A DNA stretch of 64,000 nucleotides from Cristatella mucedo. Its lineage: Eukaryota; Bryozoa; Phylactolaemata; Cristatellidae. The stretch spans positions 868,501-932,500 of the forward strand of contig WPIO01000075.1 in assembly GCA_009760855.2 (NCBI GenBank). Direction: 5' to 3'. This document shows positions 34,611-47,200 of this stretch, piece by piece; position 1 is the first letter of the stretch, and every line of letters begins with the position of its first letter. The position numbers were made by a program, and so were the translations under genes. The notes beneath the pieces were generated by a model that had not been told where the DNA came from, did not search any database, and saw nothing but the letters and a program-made list of their open reading frames with translations.

Positions 34611-37201
34611 AATGAATGTGGAATGCCCAATAAACTTTACGAACTTTGCGAAAAATCTTTACGAAAAATCTAGGTATACAGTTGATTATATAGAATAAGA
34701 CCCTCTCTCGGAAGCTCGTGGACAGCAAAACTACGTTATGGTCAGTTGAGTTGTCATAGATCTAGGTATACAGTTGATTATATACAATAAAACCCTCTCT
34801 CGGATGCTCACAATCAAACCCTCTCTCGGATGCTCATAGACAGCCAAACTACTAGGCCGTCAGTTGAGTTGTTTTAATTTGCTTTATTTATTAACTAGCT
34901 GCTTCAACAGCTGCATCAATAGACCGAATGTATATTAATTTCTTTAGGCCTCGACAGGTCATATAACTTTAATAATGTATTCGCATAGCACTTACTTTCC
35001 AGGATTGAAGAGGAAGTTAACTTTGCTTTCCAGTTAGATTCATTTAAATCTAAAAACATAGATCAAATAATGCATATGTTTTAATATATGACAGTCAGAA
35101 AAATAATTAATGTGCACAATTTTGTAAACAGAAGTCCGGCTGATTTACTATCAGGCGCTGAACAATGGGAAGAAATTTCCGTAGGCTTAAGTTAACTTGA
35201 TAGTGGTATTATTAAAACAACTTGGAAACGTTTGTCATTTTCCATATGTAATGCATTTTCTACCGTGAATAAGAGCTTCAAGAGTGCCATGAGCATTGCA
35301 GGCTGTTAAGCAATACATCGCATCTTTCTGAGAAAAATTAAAAATTCAGATGATTTACCTTGCAGATAGATTAATAATAGCAATAACACATATAACCAGT
35401 AGAGAAAAATAAATGCCTATGCAATAAACGTAAGCTATAAAGGAATCATGTCTACTTTTTGTGACCATAAATTAAAGACCCATTAAAGATATTATACAAA
35501 TAAAAATAACTATGGTAGCAACAACTGGTGCCGCACTTGCGAGTTGGTACGCACGAAATATTGTACCGAGGCACATTGGATGCTGCTATTAAAACTCGGC
35601 TGGAAATGGGATTGCTTACGAAATAGCGAGACAGACCATAGAAAACCAGAAAATTCGGTTTTCTAGCAGTTTATAGATATGTGATGCGGCTTATAGCCAG
35701 CTATACAATTATAGATTCATCCAGATCCGGAGCTATAGTTAGCTACATGACTAAAATGCAGCTGATCTCGATTTCAGATCGGTAGCCAGTCGCTTGCTGA
35801 ATAGCTGGCTAGCCGTACTAGAAAACTAAATGCACGACGAAATGAAGACAGCTTACCCATTTTATCCGTAGCAGCTTTTAGATAATCTGTCACCATTTTC
35901 TCTACTTTCTCTACAAGATGTACAAAAAGAATTAATTAAAGAGGAACAAGTATTTGATTCTATCCCACTGTGTCAATTAGCTCTACACCGAATAAATAAT
36001 ATTTAGCAGAAATTTGAAAAACTATTGAAAAACTAATATGCATTATTTTAGCGTGACTTTCTGATTTTAGAGAAGGAGTAAAAAAAGTTTCTGTTTAAAA
36101 AACGCGAAAAAGCGTAAATAACTTAAAAAAACTCAACACAAGTTTTAAGTGCTGCAAGCTAATGCTAAATGCCAAAATCTCGCTTGCAATATATTTTACA
36201 TATAACAATAATGAAAATGATTGCCGCCACCAAAGCAGAACAAGTAGGTCCCATCGATTAGGTCCCGAGATGATTAGTTCCAGAGACAACAGAGCATAGG
36301 ATGGTAAGGCCCCCCGCATGTTACGTAATGACTAAAATATTCCATTAATAATTGTATAATTCATAGTGTTTAATTGGTGATATATATATCACTAATTAAA
36401 ATTAACAACAACTTATAAACTTAATGCATGACAAATGACTTGTGATACAATTTAGAAATAGTTGCTATTTACTATAATAGTTAATATGATTATTTTGATT
36501 ATTAATAATGAAACAAATTTGTGATAGGATCAAATTCCTATATTGCTAATGTGTTGGATCGAAACAACTTTAAATAGAAACTAATCTTTTTAGGGATCTA
36601 AACTTCCAGTACCCATTTTTCTCGGGATCGAATTGTCAGGGGAGTCGAAGTGGCAGGACCTATTCGTCCGGGACCTAATCAACGGTAACTATTTGTCGAG
36701 GACCCTACTGTGACAATAGGCAAAGTATTCTTACAAAAAACATGAGATAATAACCTGCATGTACAAACTGGAGGTCAGCCAATTTGATTGAATAATTGAA
36801 AGTTACTTGTTCACGCCTTACCATCGGGCAGATCAGTCCAGGGCAATTTGTAAACTTCGCTATACTGTCGAACTAAGAGCGCTACAAACCACAAGAAATC
36901 AATTGATAATATGGTACAGAAATAACGGCAATACATATCTTTACTCTTTAAACTCCTTACCTGCCAAAACTCGACGAAGATCCACAATCAACCACAACGC
37001 TTCTCTTTCTAAAAATCAAAATCCAGAGCGAGCCAGGTGATAAGGTCAACGGGCAAAGCAATCAGTGAGTCTTACAGTCACAGCTATTGCGGGTAGCAAT
37101 GACGAAGATATGGCAAAGCTATGATGCAGCTCTTTTTCTGCCAGCGTGCTACGACTTACCGTGAAGGAGTTTGTAAATGTATACATACTCTTCATCAATT
37201 C
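34611..37201 (-). CDS. Micro-exon gene family, exon set C
   Basis: Phase-1 symmetric exons are at 37160-37201 (IDEEYVYIYKLLH, 42 bp), 36961-37008 (REALWLIVDLRRVLA, 48), 36822-36854 (YKLPWTDLPD, 33), 36735-36767 (CTCRLLSHVF, 33), 35857-35910 (KVEKMVTDYLKAATDKM, 54), 34996-35049 (LNESNWKAKLTSSSILE, 54) and 34611-34643 (RKVYWAFHIH, 33). The exon at 36822 could start instead at 36864 in phase 0. A 64-bp phase 0-1 candidate at 35264-35327 (KDAMYCLTACNAHGTLEALI) has an excellent acceptor but breaks the chain. A CpG island lies 0.7 kb upstream. A TIR element (36.24-36.71 kb) sits in one intron. Function unknown. Confidence 0.5.
34668..34875. repeat. Direct repeat of a ~95-bp unit
   Basis: Two copies of AGGTATACAGTTGATTATAT to GTCAGTTGAGTTGT lie in tandem. 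The second contains an extra partial copy of CCCTCTCTCGGATGCTCA. Confidence 0.8.
36242..36709. mobile_element. GGTCC terminal-inverted-repeat element
   Basis: The left end reads AGTAGGTCCCATCGATTAGG. The reverse complement of the right end reads AGTAGGGTCCTCGACAAATA, and both continue into GATTAGGTCCCG-like text. GGTCC/GGACC motifs recur inside each end and the middle is AT-rich with no frame. It resembles a MITE in a set C intron; its superfamily is not clear. Confidence 0.5.
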
Positions 37202-37899
37202 CTAAGAAAGACCAACAATTCTTGTTTTGTTTTTAACTACTACGCATACACACTCGCATGCAGACCGTGCGTGCAAAATTGCAGTTCAAGACCATGTTGG
37301 TGCACTGGAATTACTTATGTACGAGATCACTCAAACCTACGACTCGGATAAGATCTGGGCTTAGAACAGATGGCGGTGCCATATCGCAATCCCAATAGTT
37401 AAATTTATATTTATATCTAGTCTTTAATTCGAAGGCGGCGAGACTTCGATTCTTCGATGCCGCCCCTTCCTGCCGGTCAAAGGTCAGCCTTTGGCTGCCC
37501 TTATTTCTTAATTCTGGGAAATGAGCAGGAGAAAGTTAAAGAGGATCGTGACTTTAGAGCCAAGATTAATTAAGATCATGTTTTAAATGCGACCAACCAG
37601 CCTCAGAAGATCTCGGAGATGTAAAATTAATAACACTTCTATCCGCAGAGTCGTGGATTAGGCCACGACCACATTTTGGTGTCAGTATGTTTCGATGTTA
37701 GGTAAAACTGACAGAATAACCAAGGTATCTGAGTTGTGGAAAGATAATTTAAGCCAAATTATTAATGCTGCGCTTTTTTGAACTGGAGATGGCCGAACTC
37801 TGCATTTTGACATAAGATTATTTTGGTATACATTCAACACCTCTACAACGGTTCATACGACTGACACTAAAATATGTACTTGTCTCGCAAGAGGTTAGC

Positions 37900-38340
37900 T
37901 CACTAGATTTTAATCGTTGCACAGGCGTCGCGGCTAGAGGGCTCTGGCGGAGTTGAGCTGCTCTTACGTAGCTCGTCCGCCGGCGGCTACCCGAAGGGCA
38001 AATAGCGAGCTAGAGCAGTAGCAGCACTGCTGCTGCTGCTGCTGCGGCGGCGGCGCGGTGAGGTGTGCGAGCGCAGCTGACCCGTCATTTCCTTTCTAGT
38101 GGGGCTCTTCTGTAGTCTTTCTATGCAGAACGCACAGCGGGATCGACGACCTGCACCCCTTCGACCATCTCTCTCCGCTTTAGATGTCCTCGATGCGCTC
38201 GCAATGACGTCTACAAGCAGCACGCGCGGCTTTACTAGACGAGCCTCAATTTCAACGAGCAGCGGACGACCTTTGCGGACGACCTTTGCGCGAGACCTTT
38301 GCGCCAATTCAGTAAACACAGTCGACTAGTCAGTGGTCTG
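37900..38340 (-). promoter_or_regulatory. CpG island, possible promoter of set C
   Basis: This GC-rich stretch is 0.7 kb upstream of the first set C exon. It includes a (CTG)/(CGG) trinucleotide run at about 38021-38056 and a short direct duplication GCGGACGACCTTT near 38272-38290. An open frame on either strand has no recognisable domain. Confidence 0.35.
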
Positions 38341-39725
38341 GACGAAAAGTGGCCCGCCGCCGCCGAATATCAGAAGCAGTCTCTTTCAAAAAAACTATTC
38401 GTCTCTTCACTGGCGTCATTCGAGCAGGCTGTCGCACTCAGTTGACGACCACGATCAGTTAGGGTATCTTCGAAAAGCAACCGTGCGTAGGAAGATACGG
38501 ACTGACCTTGAATACTTATGATTTAAACTGCAACGATCCGCTTATCAATTAAAAATTGAAATCAAAGACCGTGGCTGATTAAAATTGAAGGCAAGTCTTT
38601 ACGTTTGACAGACCTTTCCGAATGGTTATAATAACGTGCGTGCGTGCGTTAGTTCGCCTGCGAAATGCAGGTCACTTAAATCCAATTGGCTACTAGCCGT
38701 GGTTACTTCACTCTCTTCCCTAATTTTCCTCATTTGCCATCTTATTCTCTCAGCTAATTGTTATTAATTATTCGCGTCTTTCTCGCGTCGTCAGTCTTTT
38801 CGCGACTCCGCACGACGCTACCGGCAATACCCACATCGGCATGTGCTAGTCCAGGCCCGCACAAAGCAAAACAAACATATTCGCTAACTCAGTGACCCCC
38901 TACAATTATTGATCATCTAGAATGAGGCTGCTTATGTAGCCTACTGTACACAGAGAAAGTGAACGCTAAAGCGTTCATCGTATCCCTTCCATGGCTAATG
39001 AGCCATTACGGCTCATAATACCAGAAGCCGAGCCAGAATTTTTAGGTTGGGGCCGAGGAATTCATTCAAGCTCATTCAGACATAATGGCGCGACATTTGC
39101 TCGACAAATATGAGACTTGCGCCCCAGGATATGAGAAATTTGCTTAAGATATAGGTCTTTCCTTCTATCCATGGTAGGGCTATTGTCCCCCTGCCCTTTG
39201 GCTTCGCCCCTGGCTAATAGCCAATAGCCTGCTCGAGTCGTCCTTAGGACAACCGAGTTCGAGCGTTTGGTCGGCTAGAGATTAGGAAATAAGCTTTTTC
39301 ATTGGCCAGCCAGCCAACAGCTCAGTTCTATCTAGAATTTGAAGGTTTCTCCAAGGTCGATAGTATACAAGTGTGTAACCAAAGACGAGATTTGAGCATG
39401 TATGCATTTTTTTGAGAGCCTATAGACGAATAGCTTTGGCGCATAGAACATTCGCCTGCTTTATTGCCGAACTCTCCACTCGCTCATAAATTTTATTATT
39501 CCGCACGGGGCACTTCCGAACCAGGTTAGTTAGCACTTCTTCCGCGACGCCTCGTCATACTCAGATAATCTGCTACATTCGAGGCATGAAATACGCCCCG
39601 CTCACCGAGTGGTCCTAGTAGTTCATCAAAAGTTGTCGCTTGCAAGTACGTGATGCGGTGAGGTAGGGTATCTGTAGGGTACCTCTTTAAACTTGGTTAT
39701 AGTTCCTGTGAGATGAAATCTCACG
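38340..39725. other. No gene recognised
   Basis: Between the CpG island and the last set B exon I see only a possible 9-bp symmetric exon near 39605-39613. That is too short to claim. Confidence 0.3.
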
Positions 39726-42700
39726 GAATACAGCTGCGGTAGCTGATTCTTTGCCAGCAGCGGTCAAGGCGTCTCTGGCATCTAAATAGATCAACCATCT
39801 TGATGGATTAGGATAGATAGGACTAATAATTAAATGCTTAGCTCATGGTAAGCCCATGATTCGTTCTTGAACTACCCGACACCCACCGGATAATGTTTAC
39901 ATATTTAGATCTCTTAGTCTGCAGCGTAGCAGTGCAGGCTGACCTTGGCCTAGACTATACAGCGGGATGCACATCAAATATCGCAATTCTGCCAGGCCAA
40001 AGCCAAAAGACAAATATATAATTACCTTTTGCAAGTTTAACTTGGACGTCGAAAAGCTCCTCAAATTTTTCTAAAATGGAGGTTTCATTCTTCTTTTTAC
40101 TTTATATGAATGCAAATTAATGCACATCGATCCAAAGCGGCAAAACGGATCCATGCAGTAGTAAAAGAAGACAATTGTGGAACTACGAGAGCGAAAGCAG
40201 CTTCAAATTCATTTGAATAAGTCAAACTCCAAACGAGCATGCGGTAGAGTAGAGCATAGGTAGAGTGTCTCTTGTTTAGCTCGATCTTTCAGCAGCTTTT
40301 GATACTATTGATCACAAAGCTAATCTAGAGCGCCTCTCATCTCGCCTGGGCATCACTGGCACTGCTCTGCAATGGTTCAGGTCCTATCTCAGTGGGAGAC
40401 TCCAGAGTATTGGCGTGAATGGACAAAGATCATCTGAGGTATCTCTGAAATATGGCGTACCTCAGGGCTCCGTGCTAGGTCCGGTTCTTTTCACGGTTAA
40501 TACTCTTGCTGATGTGATTGCCAAGCACAATCTAGGCTTTCACTTCTATGCGGATGACACTAAGTTGTACTTTTGCTTTGATCCCTCCCAGCCTTCGAGC
40601 ACCTTAAATTCTCTCAACTCACTTGCTGCATGTATTGATGACATTCGCACATGGATGGCAGCAAATTTCTTTCAAATTTTCTAAAGTTGGTCCATGCATT
40701 TGTGACATCCCGTCTTGACCTTTGTAACTCACTGCTTGCTGGTCTACCGGCACGTGCAATCAGGCGATTACAGCTGGTGCAAAACTCTGCAGCTAGGCTT
40801 GTCTGTCGTGAGCGTCGCAGTTGCCACATTACTCCACTTCTCGCAGACCTTCACTGGCTACCAGTCAAGCGACTTCAAGGTTTTGTAGCTCACTTTTAGG
40901 TCACTTCATTATTTGGCCCAAGCCTATCTCTCAGATATACTTCCCCACCAGGCCAAGCATCGTACCACCTGCTTTTCGGAATCCAACAGCTTACCAATAC
41001 CTCGTCCAAACCTCAAATCCTCGGAGATCGTGCATTTAGTTTGTATGCTCCCAAATCCTGGAACTCCCTCCCGACTTGCGTCACAACATTCCCTGACTTG
41101 ACCACATTTAAGAAGAACTTAAAAACACATCTATTTAAAACAGCATTTAGTGGGTCCCTGTGATTCGTCTGTGATGTGCTTATGCTTGCTGCACTGTGCA
41201 TGCTGCCACTAACCACATTTGCATGCTGACCCTGTGCATGTCACCCCTAACCATGTTATTCATGTTGTTTATCAAGCATGATATTACTCACCATTCAATC
41301 GTGTTTCCCTTTGCAGCAAATGTAAAGCGCCTAGAAAGAGATTGATTTCTCTGAGGGCGCTTTATCAAGTGCATTATTATTATTATTATTATTATAAACC
41401 ATAAACGGCCTTATTCTCAAATGAATGACACAGAGACCAGCACTATTTTCTATTTATAGGCTAAACATCTAACTAAGAAAACATTAAATTGCTTGTCAAA
41501 CAATATATAATGCTCCCCCCTCTTGTCTGTCATTAGAGCAAAATTCTTTAACAAAGCAAGTCTCAGCAGTGGGCTATTAGCTGACTATGGCCCTACCGTT
41601 TTTTAGAGCTACAATGCTACACATTTCGCTGGTTTCAGTGCAATGAGTGAATATAAGTATATAAATATGTACCTGCAGCGCACTGAGGTATATATCCGTA
41701 CTCATTGGCATATTGTTGCATCATCATATCTGAAAAATGAATATAGTCGTGTGCATAAAACCTCGACCAATTGCAAACCGTGGTTTTACAGCTTTCAAAA
41801 GCGAATCAAGCCTAAGGCACACGAAGAATAAAATCACATATAGCGTCCTACTATTACTTGTATTATATGATTAGCTACGCTTATATGAAATAAGAATTGT
41901 CGTTACCTCTCGTATCATCTTCACGTGGGCATAGTATGTCAGGAAGTCTTCCATACAGTACTCCTTTACACTATGCTGTTAATAGGAAAGTCAACCTGCC
42001 CCTACTTCTACTTATTTTCTTCGTTTTACTTATTTACTTTACTTCTACGTATTTACTTCGCTATTCTTTTTCTCTATTATTTTCTATTATTATTTCATTA
42101 TATATATATATATATATATATATTATTACCACGAAATATGCACGCTAAACTCAGGAGCCATTCCAGAATGTCCGAGCTTTGTCAGAACTGTGCAGCTTAT
42201 TTAGTGCAAGTTTCCAAGTCTATTATAGTTAAAATACGCAGGCTTGGATTTACGTACCACAGTCCTGTGGTGAATCCACCTCATCTGAGTGTTGGGTTTC
42301 TAATTATTTCCTCCTCCTGCTCAAATTAGGAATGTTTCTAATTCACCTCTCCAACGTTTCCCGCTATGGCAGGATCTTTTGTAGTGCTACACATTTATGC
42401 AGAGCTAGATGCAGCAGACGATGCAGAGATATAGACAGCGGCGCACTCGGGTCACCGGGTGAGGTCATTTTTAGTCACCGAGGCGAGGCGGCAGCGTGCA
42501 CTTGCAGGCCGTTCATCTGGTCACAACCTCATCTACTTGACCCAATGTTTCCCTCTTCTGCTTTTTGGATAGCCCTCCCCTTAATAGGGTCGCGCGTGTT
42601 TTCTACGTTTCAAATGGGCCTCAAGCAGACCACCAATGTCCAAAGATTTCAGCCATACGAAAGCTACACCACAGCATCCAGGTGAGTGCTATGGCTGTTG

Positions 42701-43283
42701 GACCGTTGGCATCTTGAGGTGAGGTTGGTACGACCAGATGCATACGGAAAGTGTGCTGTACAAAACTCTCCTACGTAACACCCACAGAGTCTTTGTGGAG
42801 ATACATTACATTAAATTACTGGCAGCACTCCGTGCGCATTCAGTATACACATGCCCAGTGCTCGAAAAGCATGCCGCAAGCGGTAAAGACAGAATTCTGA
42901 AAGCAGCGATGAGCAGACAGTGACGACACGAAGCAGACAGTGACGCAAATCGCGAAAGTGCGGCATCGTCTAGACCCGCGAAAGGAGCGTGCAGAGACGG
43001 TTGGCTCAGTCGTGAAGTATTTTGTGACAGCAGCGAAATTTCGCAGCAAACATATGCGTAAGACGTATTTTGTCGCGGCGGCGACGCTAAGAATAATAAA
43101 ACAAAATTACCGATGACTATTTTCCGCAGCACTTTGCTGTAGGGTGCGCGCTTTTCTGCAACAAAGGACGCCGTTATCGTTGCATGAATCGAAGAGGCCG
43201 TTCTCGCGCTCCGCTGCAGGTAACTAGACGGAGTTACTTACTATGTAGATATATGTACGTATCCCGGAGCACGGGCGGTATCT
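39725..43283 (-). CDS. Micro-exon gene family, exon set B
   Basis: Symmetric phase-1 exons are at 43242-43283 ([13 protein letters not shown], 42 bp, acceptor after a run of nine T), 43111-43155 ([14 protein letters not shown], 45 bp), 40026-40070 ([14 protein letters not shown], 45 bp) and 39725-39781 ([18 protein letters not shown], 57 bp). Each resembles the exon in the same position of another set. A 69-bp phase-0 candidate at 41907-41975 ([19 protein letters not shown]) looks related to the set A exon DVKELCM but does not fit the phase chain. Two upstream candidates (43947-43993 and 43691-43709, phases 1-0 and 0-1) would join in frame. A LINE-A copy sits in the intron at 40.26-41.4 kb. 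With no CpG island between sets A and B, both may be one transcription unit. Confidence 0.5.
40262..41395 (+). mobile_element. LINE-A copy with internal deletion
   Basis: RT text [17 protein letters not shown] and [16 protein letters not shown] is intact in frame. After [10 protein letters not shown] the sequence jumps to [20 protein letters not shown], skipping a segment present in the 11-12 kb copy. The 3' end has the stem-loop (41323-41363) and (ATT)n to 41395. It sits in the set B intron. Confidence 0.85.
42095..42124. repeat. (TA)n microsatellite
   Basis: A simple TA run in the intron region of set B. Confidence 0.9.
42735..42820 (+). mobile_element. LINE-B tail remnant
   Basis: The text ACAAAACTCTCCTACGTAAC and GTGGAGATACATTACATTA matches the last bases of family B. 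Confidence 0.5.
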
Positions 43284-44282
43284 CTATTGGTAAAAAAAAA
43301 TAATTTCTCTCTTATTATTTTTGAGCAAAATAGCGACACACCATATGCCACACGCACTGCAGCCATGTAAATGATAATGTGGACTTATAAAATCAATATT
43401 CTTATATTCTTAACATAGCGTGCACGAGTACGGCCTTCTAAATCATCTTAGAGTGGTAGGTGGGCAAGTGTTAATTCTGCGAGACTCGTTTTTAGTAGCA
43501 CTGTTGAGTTCACTCTATATTTATCTATATCGCCCTATATTTATATATTTACATTACGAAATTTTTCGTGCCTTTTCTACATCGCAGGAACTTGAATGAG
43601 AAGCCCGCCGATTTACGGATTGGCTTAAATGCCAGCCGGCGCAGTTCATTTGTTCATAACGTCTTGTTCATTTGTTTTCAGCAGTCTTACTAGTCTTCAA
43701 AAATAAGTGCTATGAATATTCACGCAAGGCCAAGAAATCATAAGTAATTCATACGCGTGCTAAAATACTCTCTTTCTGGAATAGAACATTGAATTGTGCA
43801 AACACTTATGAAATAGTTATAGGAAGGCTTTAAATCAGGCGGTATTAATTTCGCACACTTAAACGCTTGGAGAACAATATCACTGTAGGAGTTACAGCCC
43901 CCAGTCTCATCAATGTTCTGAATTATCGCCGGGTATTAAAACTTACACGCTTTCTCGTATTAAGATTGCGTTTCATTAATTGAGAACTCTCAGCTGTGAA
44001 GTCAGTTTGGTGGCCTCGCCAGCTAAATCAGTGGACACTCCCAAAATTAAACGTTCACCGTGTTTTCTCGTCGGCGCACGATAGAAAATTCTATTAAAAA
44101 CTAAAAGAAATTGTTAATTTATTTCTAAGGAATATTTATGTAGGGGGTGTCTACCTCCTTTCTTCTATAGATGCATTCCTCCCTGCGATTTTGATGCAAA
44201 ATTATTATTTAAAACCTCTGCTTCCCGCCGCAACAATTAATTTGGAACAACTGTGAGCAAAGCGAACAAGATTTATGCTTAC

Positions 44283-47200
44283 CTATTGCAGACGACAATA
44301 CTACAGGAAGTCACTATATTCTGCCGAAATTCAATAGAAACGTCGCACATGATAAACTTAATAGCATTAGGCAGAAGCAAAGAATGAAGGAGCGGGGAGC
44401 CCGCAAGTTTTTTCTGTCAAAGCTCCAGCAAACACCTCATTTATGAAAACGTTGCTAACAGAAACAGACGGAAGGTATGATTCAGGCACTTCATGACTTA
44501 CGCCGTGCTAGAAAGTCTTTTTCTGACAAGCGGCTGACCAGCTAGGCTGGGTTTACTCCTAGGTCAGAGGAAAACTAGACTCGCATGGTATTGCAGTGCT
44601 GGAATTTCCGGTTGCAATTTACCGGTTTCTGATATTTCTTTGCCAAGACAAAATAATAAACATAATAAAGGCATGAAATTCAAATAACGAGACGCACATT
44701 GAGATAAAGAGCTTTTTTTTATCAAAATATTGTCATGATTTGTTTCAGTAGTATTTGAGTTTTACGCTCTTATTATGTTTCATCTAGACGAAGTAATTCC
44801 AGGAAAACACGGAAAAGTGAATGTTCTTAGTTTGAGCTGCTGTTGTGAACAAAAGGGCGTCAAGAGAAAAGGCACAATCTTCTTTTAGCTGGCCATGAAC
44901 CCTTTAGTTTGCAAGACAATCTAAAAAAGTGACAACTGGGAAGTAATTGCTTACGGTAGCCGATTTGAATTGGCGTCTCTATGTCCCTATGGTGCTTCAT
45001 ACCTACAAGTAGAAAATTATTTAACTACATGTCGAAGACAGTGCTGGTTTCCGGCATTCATATTCGATCTAAAGAGATCTTCGACGTGGATTACAGAGGC
45101 CTTCTTGTGATTTAGATATAATTTTATGGTCAAGCTGAGAAAGAATTTAGCTCGCTGGAGGTTGGAAGCGGCACGTCAAATTTTCCAGCTTTCAAATTGT
45201 TTTGTCATTTACCTCCGACTGCGTTTTACTCGCTAGGAGTTACCGTTCCCCACTCCGCGGCAGAAAATCTGAGCATGACAAAAGGAGATCGCTAGTCAAT
45301 CACTGTGCATGGATACCATACGAAAGACGTATCTACGAATATAGTACCTCAGCTGTTCATAGCTAGAACAGAAGCTGGTAAATAAAGAAAATATTATGTA
45401 GCCAAAGCCACCGACCAGCAAAAAATCTGCGGTGCGAAAAAATGGTGCGCAAAAAATCTACAAAAAAAGGAGGATGCAAGCTGGTGAGCTCAGGAAGCTG
45501 CTTCACTTTACGCTTTGCTCGGACTTATGTGAGAGCCCGGAAGACACGGGTCAATAAAACGCTGACATAATATGTACTCTGAGGGAAACGAGAAATATTT
45601 CGGACATTGCCTGACATTTTCTTGGCCGTAAACATTAAAAATAAGTGAAGATGTTTGCGTAATAGCTTCATGGCTTACCATATAGATTTGGTTCTGCTTA
45701 ATGCACGGACGCGTAATGATAGTTAACGAAAAAAACAGACTTATTAATTATATAGCTCATAATTACAATGCACATTTGCCATGCATTTACAGGCTGAGAT
45801 GCACTAGCACAAATACCATTGAGGATTCGATTCTGCCTTTGTTAATGCAAAGCTATTTGTCAAAATTTGAAGCAGCGCCACGATTAGCGGCTGCGTTTAA
45901 AAATGTTTACATTTTCGGCTTAGTCTCATCCTGATCTCAATCATGAAATGGTTCGGGATATAACATTTTTGCTATGTCTTGGAGATTTCTTAGCATAGCA
46001 AACAGAAAGTATTATTCTCACCAGTGGATACTGACAAATGCCTGATATTGCCAGTATTACTGCAGGGCGGCAACTTTTTGAGAAAACTTTGCGTCTTCCA
46101 CGAGAGTAGAGTAAAAACGCTATACATTAAAACAAGACTTAGGCTTTCGCTTCCTTTGCTGCAATTTAAAACGTCACGCCCCACGTGCTACCAACGTCTT
46201 TGTAGTTGACAAGGCGTAATAAATCATTGCGGCATTCCTGAGTCGCTACCCGCCGCTGACGATGCACTTGGAAGCCCAGAAAATGCACGTATCTATCGTC
46301 GCCCCGTGACCTCGCCTCGTGCCCCTAAATCCTAAGCAACTTGCAGTTCGCCCGAGTGACTGCCGGTTATACTGCATGCTATTATCTCCAACTTCGTAAT
46401 TTGAAAAGAAATAAATAATGCTCGCTGCAGCTCGGCCTCAATTTTTTCCGTTTGGAGACGCTGGGGCCCTTGGGACTTTACCTCACTTGACTGTCCGGTG
46501 TCTACTATTGATCAATCCAGTAGGATTCCTAGGGGGGGCGGGGGTAATCCGAGAGCAACTGACGAGTGACACTTATATTCAGACCAAATAAAAATATAGG
46601 AGCAATAGAAACGAATTATCCAATAGCCTTCGAGCTACGACTTAAGATGTCGCTGCTAAAAATCCTGAGGAACCACCATTTTCACAAGCGAATGGCCTAA
46701 AATCAAACATTTTAACCAACCTCGTTGCAATGGCGCGTGGGCTAAGGACAGAAACGCATGCACAGACGCAACTGTCTGGTGTTCAATGCGATTCAACTAG
46801 AATAGAAAAATGACAAAAGTTGCATTTCTGATGCAAAAAGTGTACAGCAATCAGAACTATCGTTTACTGCTAAGAATTGTTGGGAGGATTTTATTTAGCT
46901 CACTAAATTTTCCCAGTGCTTAGCATAAAATACGGTATAGAAATCGGTACACTCACGATTCAAATCAATCGGCTTTGAAATATTCGACTTGAAAGATTTA
47001 TCTTGCTTTGTTGAGCCTGTAAAAAAGTTAGCCACAGCCGAATTAAATGTCAGCCATTCGCGCTAACTATTTACGTGTATAGCGGACGCCAAAACTAGAA
47101 ATGCCCGAATAAAGGGACATGAAAAATTGTTTGCTTTTTAGCTCCTTCGGGAGACGTTGCGACGTTCACTATGACTGGTTTCGGACTCTGGGAGAATCCA

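Noticed and set aside
46492-46538. An exon-like stretch with a strong pyrimidine tract and GTAAAG or GTGAGG donor
   Set aside because: It is open only in phase 2-2 and does not fit the set A phase chain.
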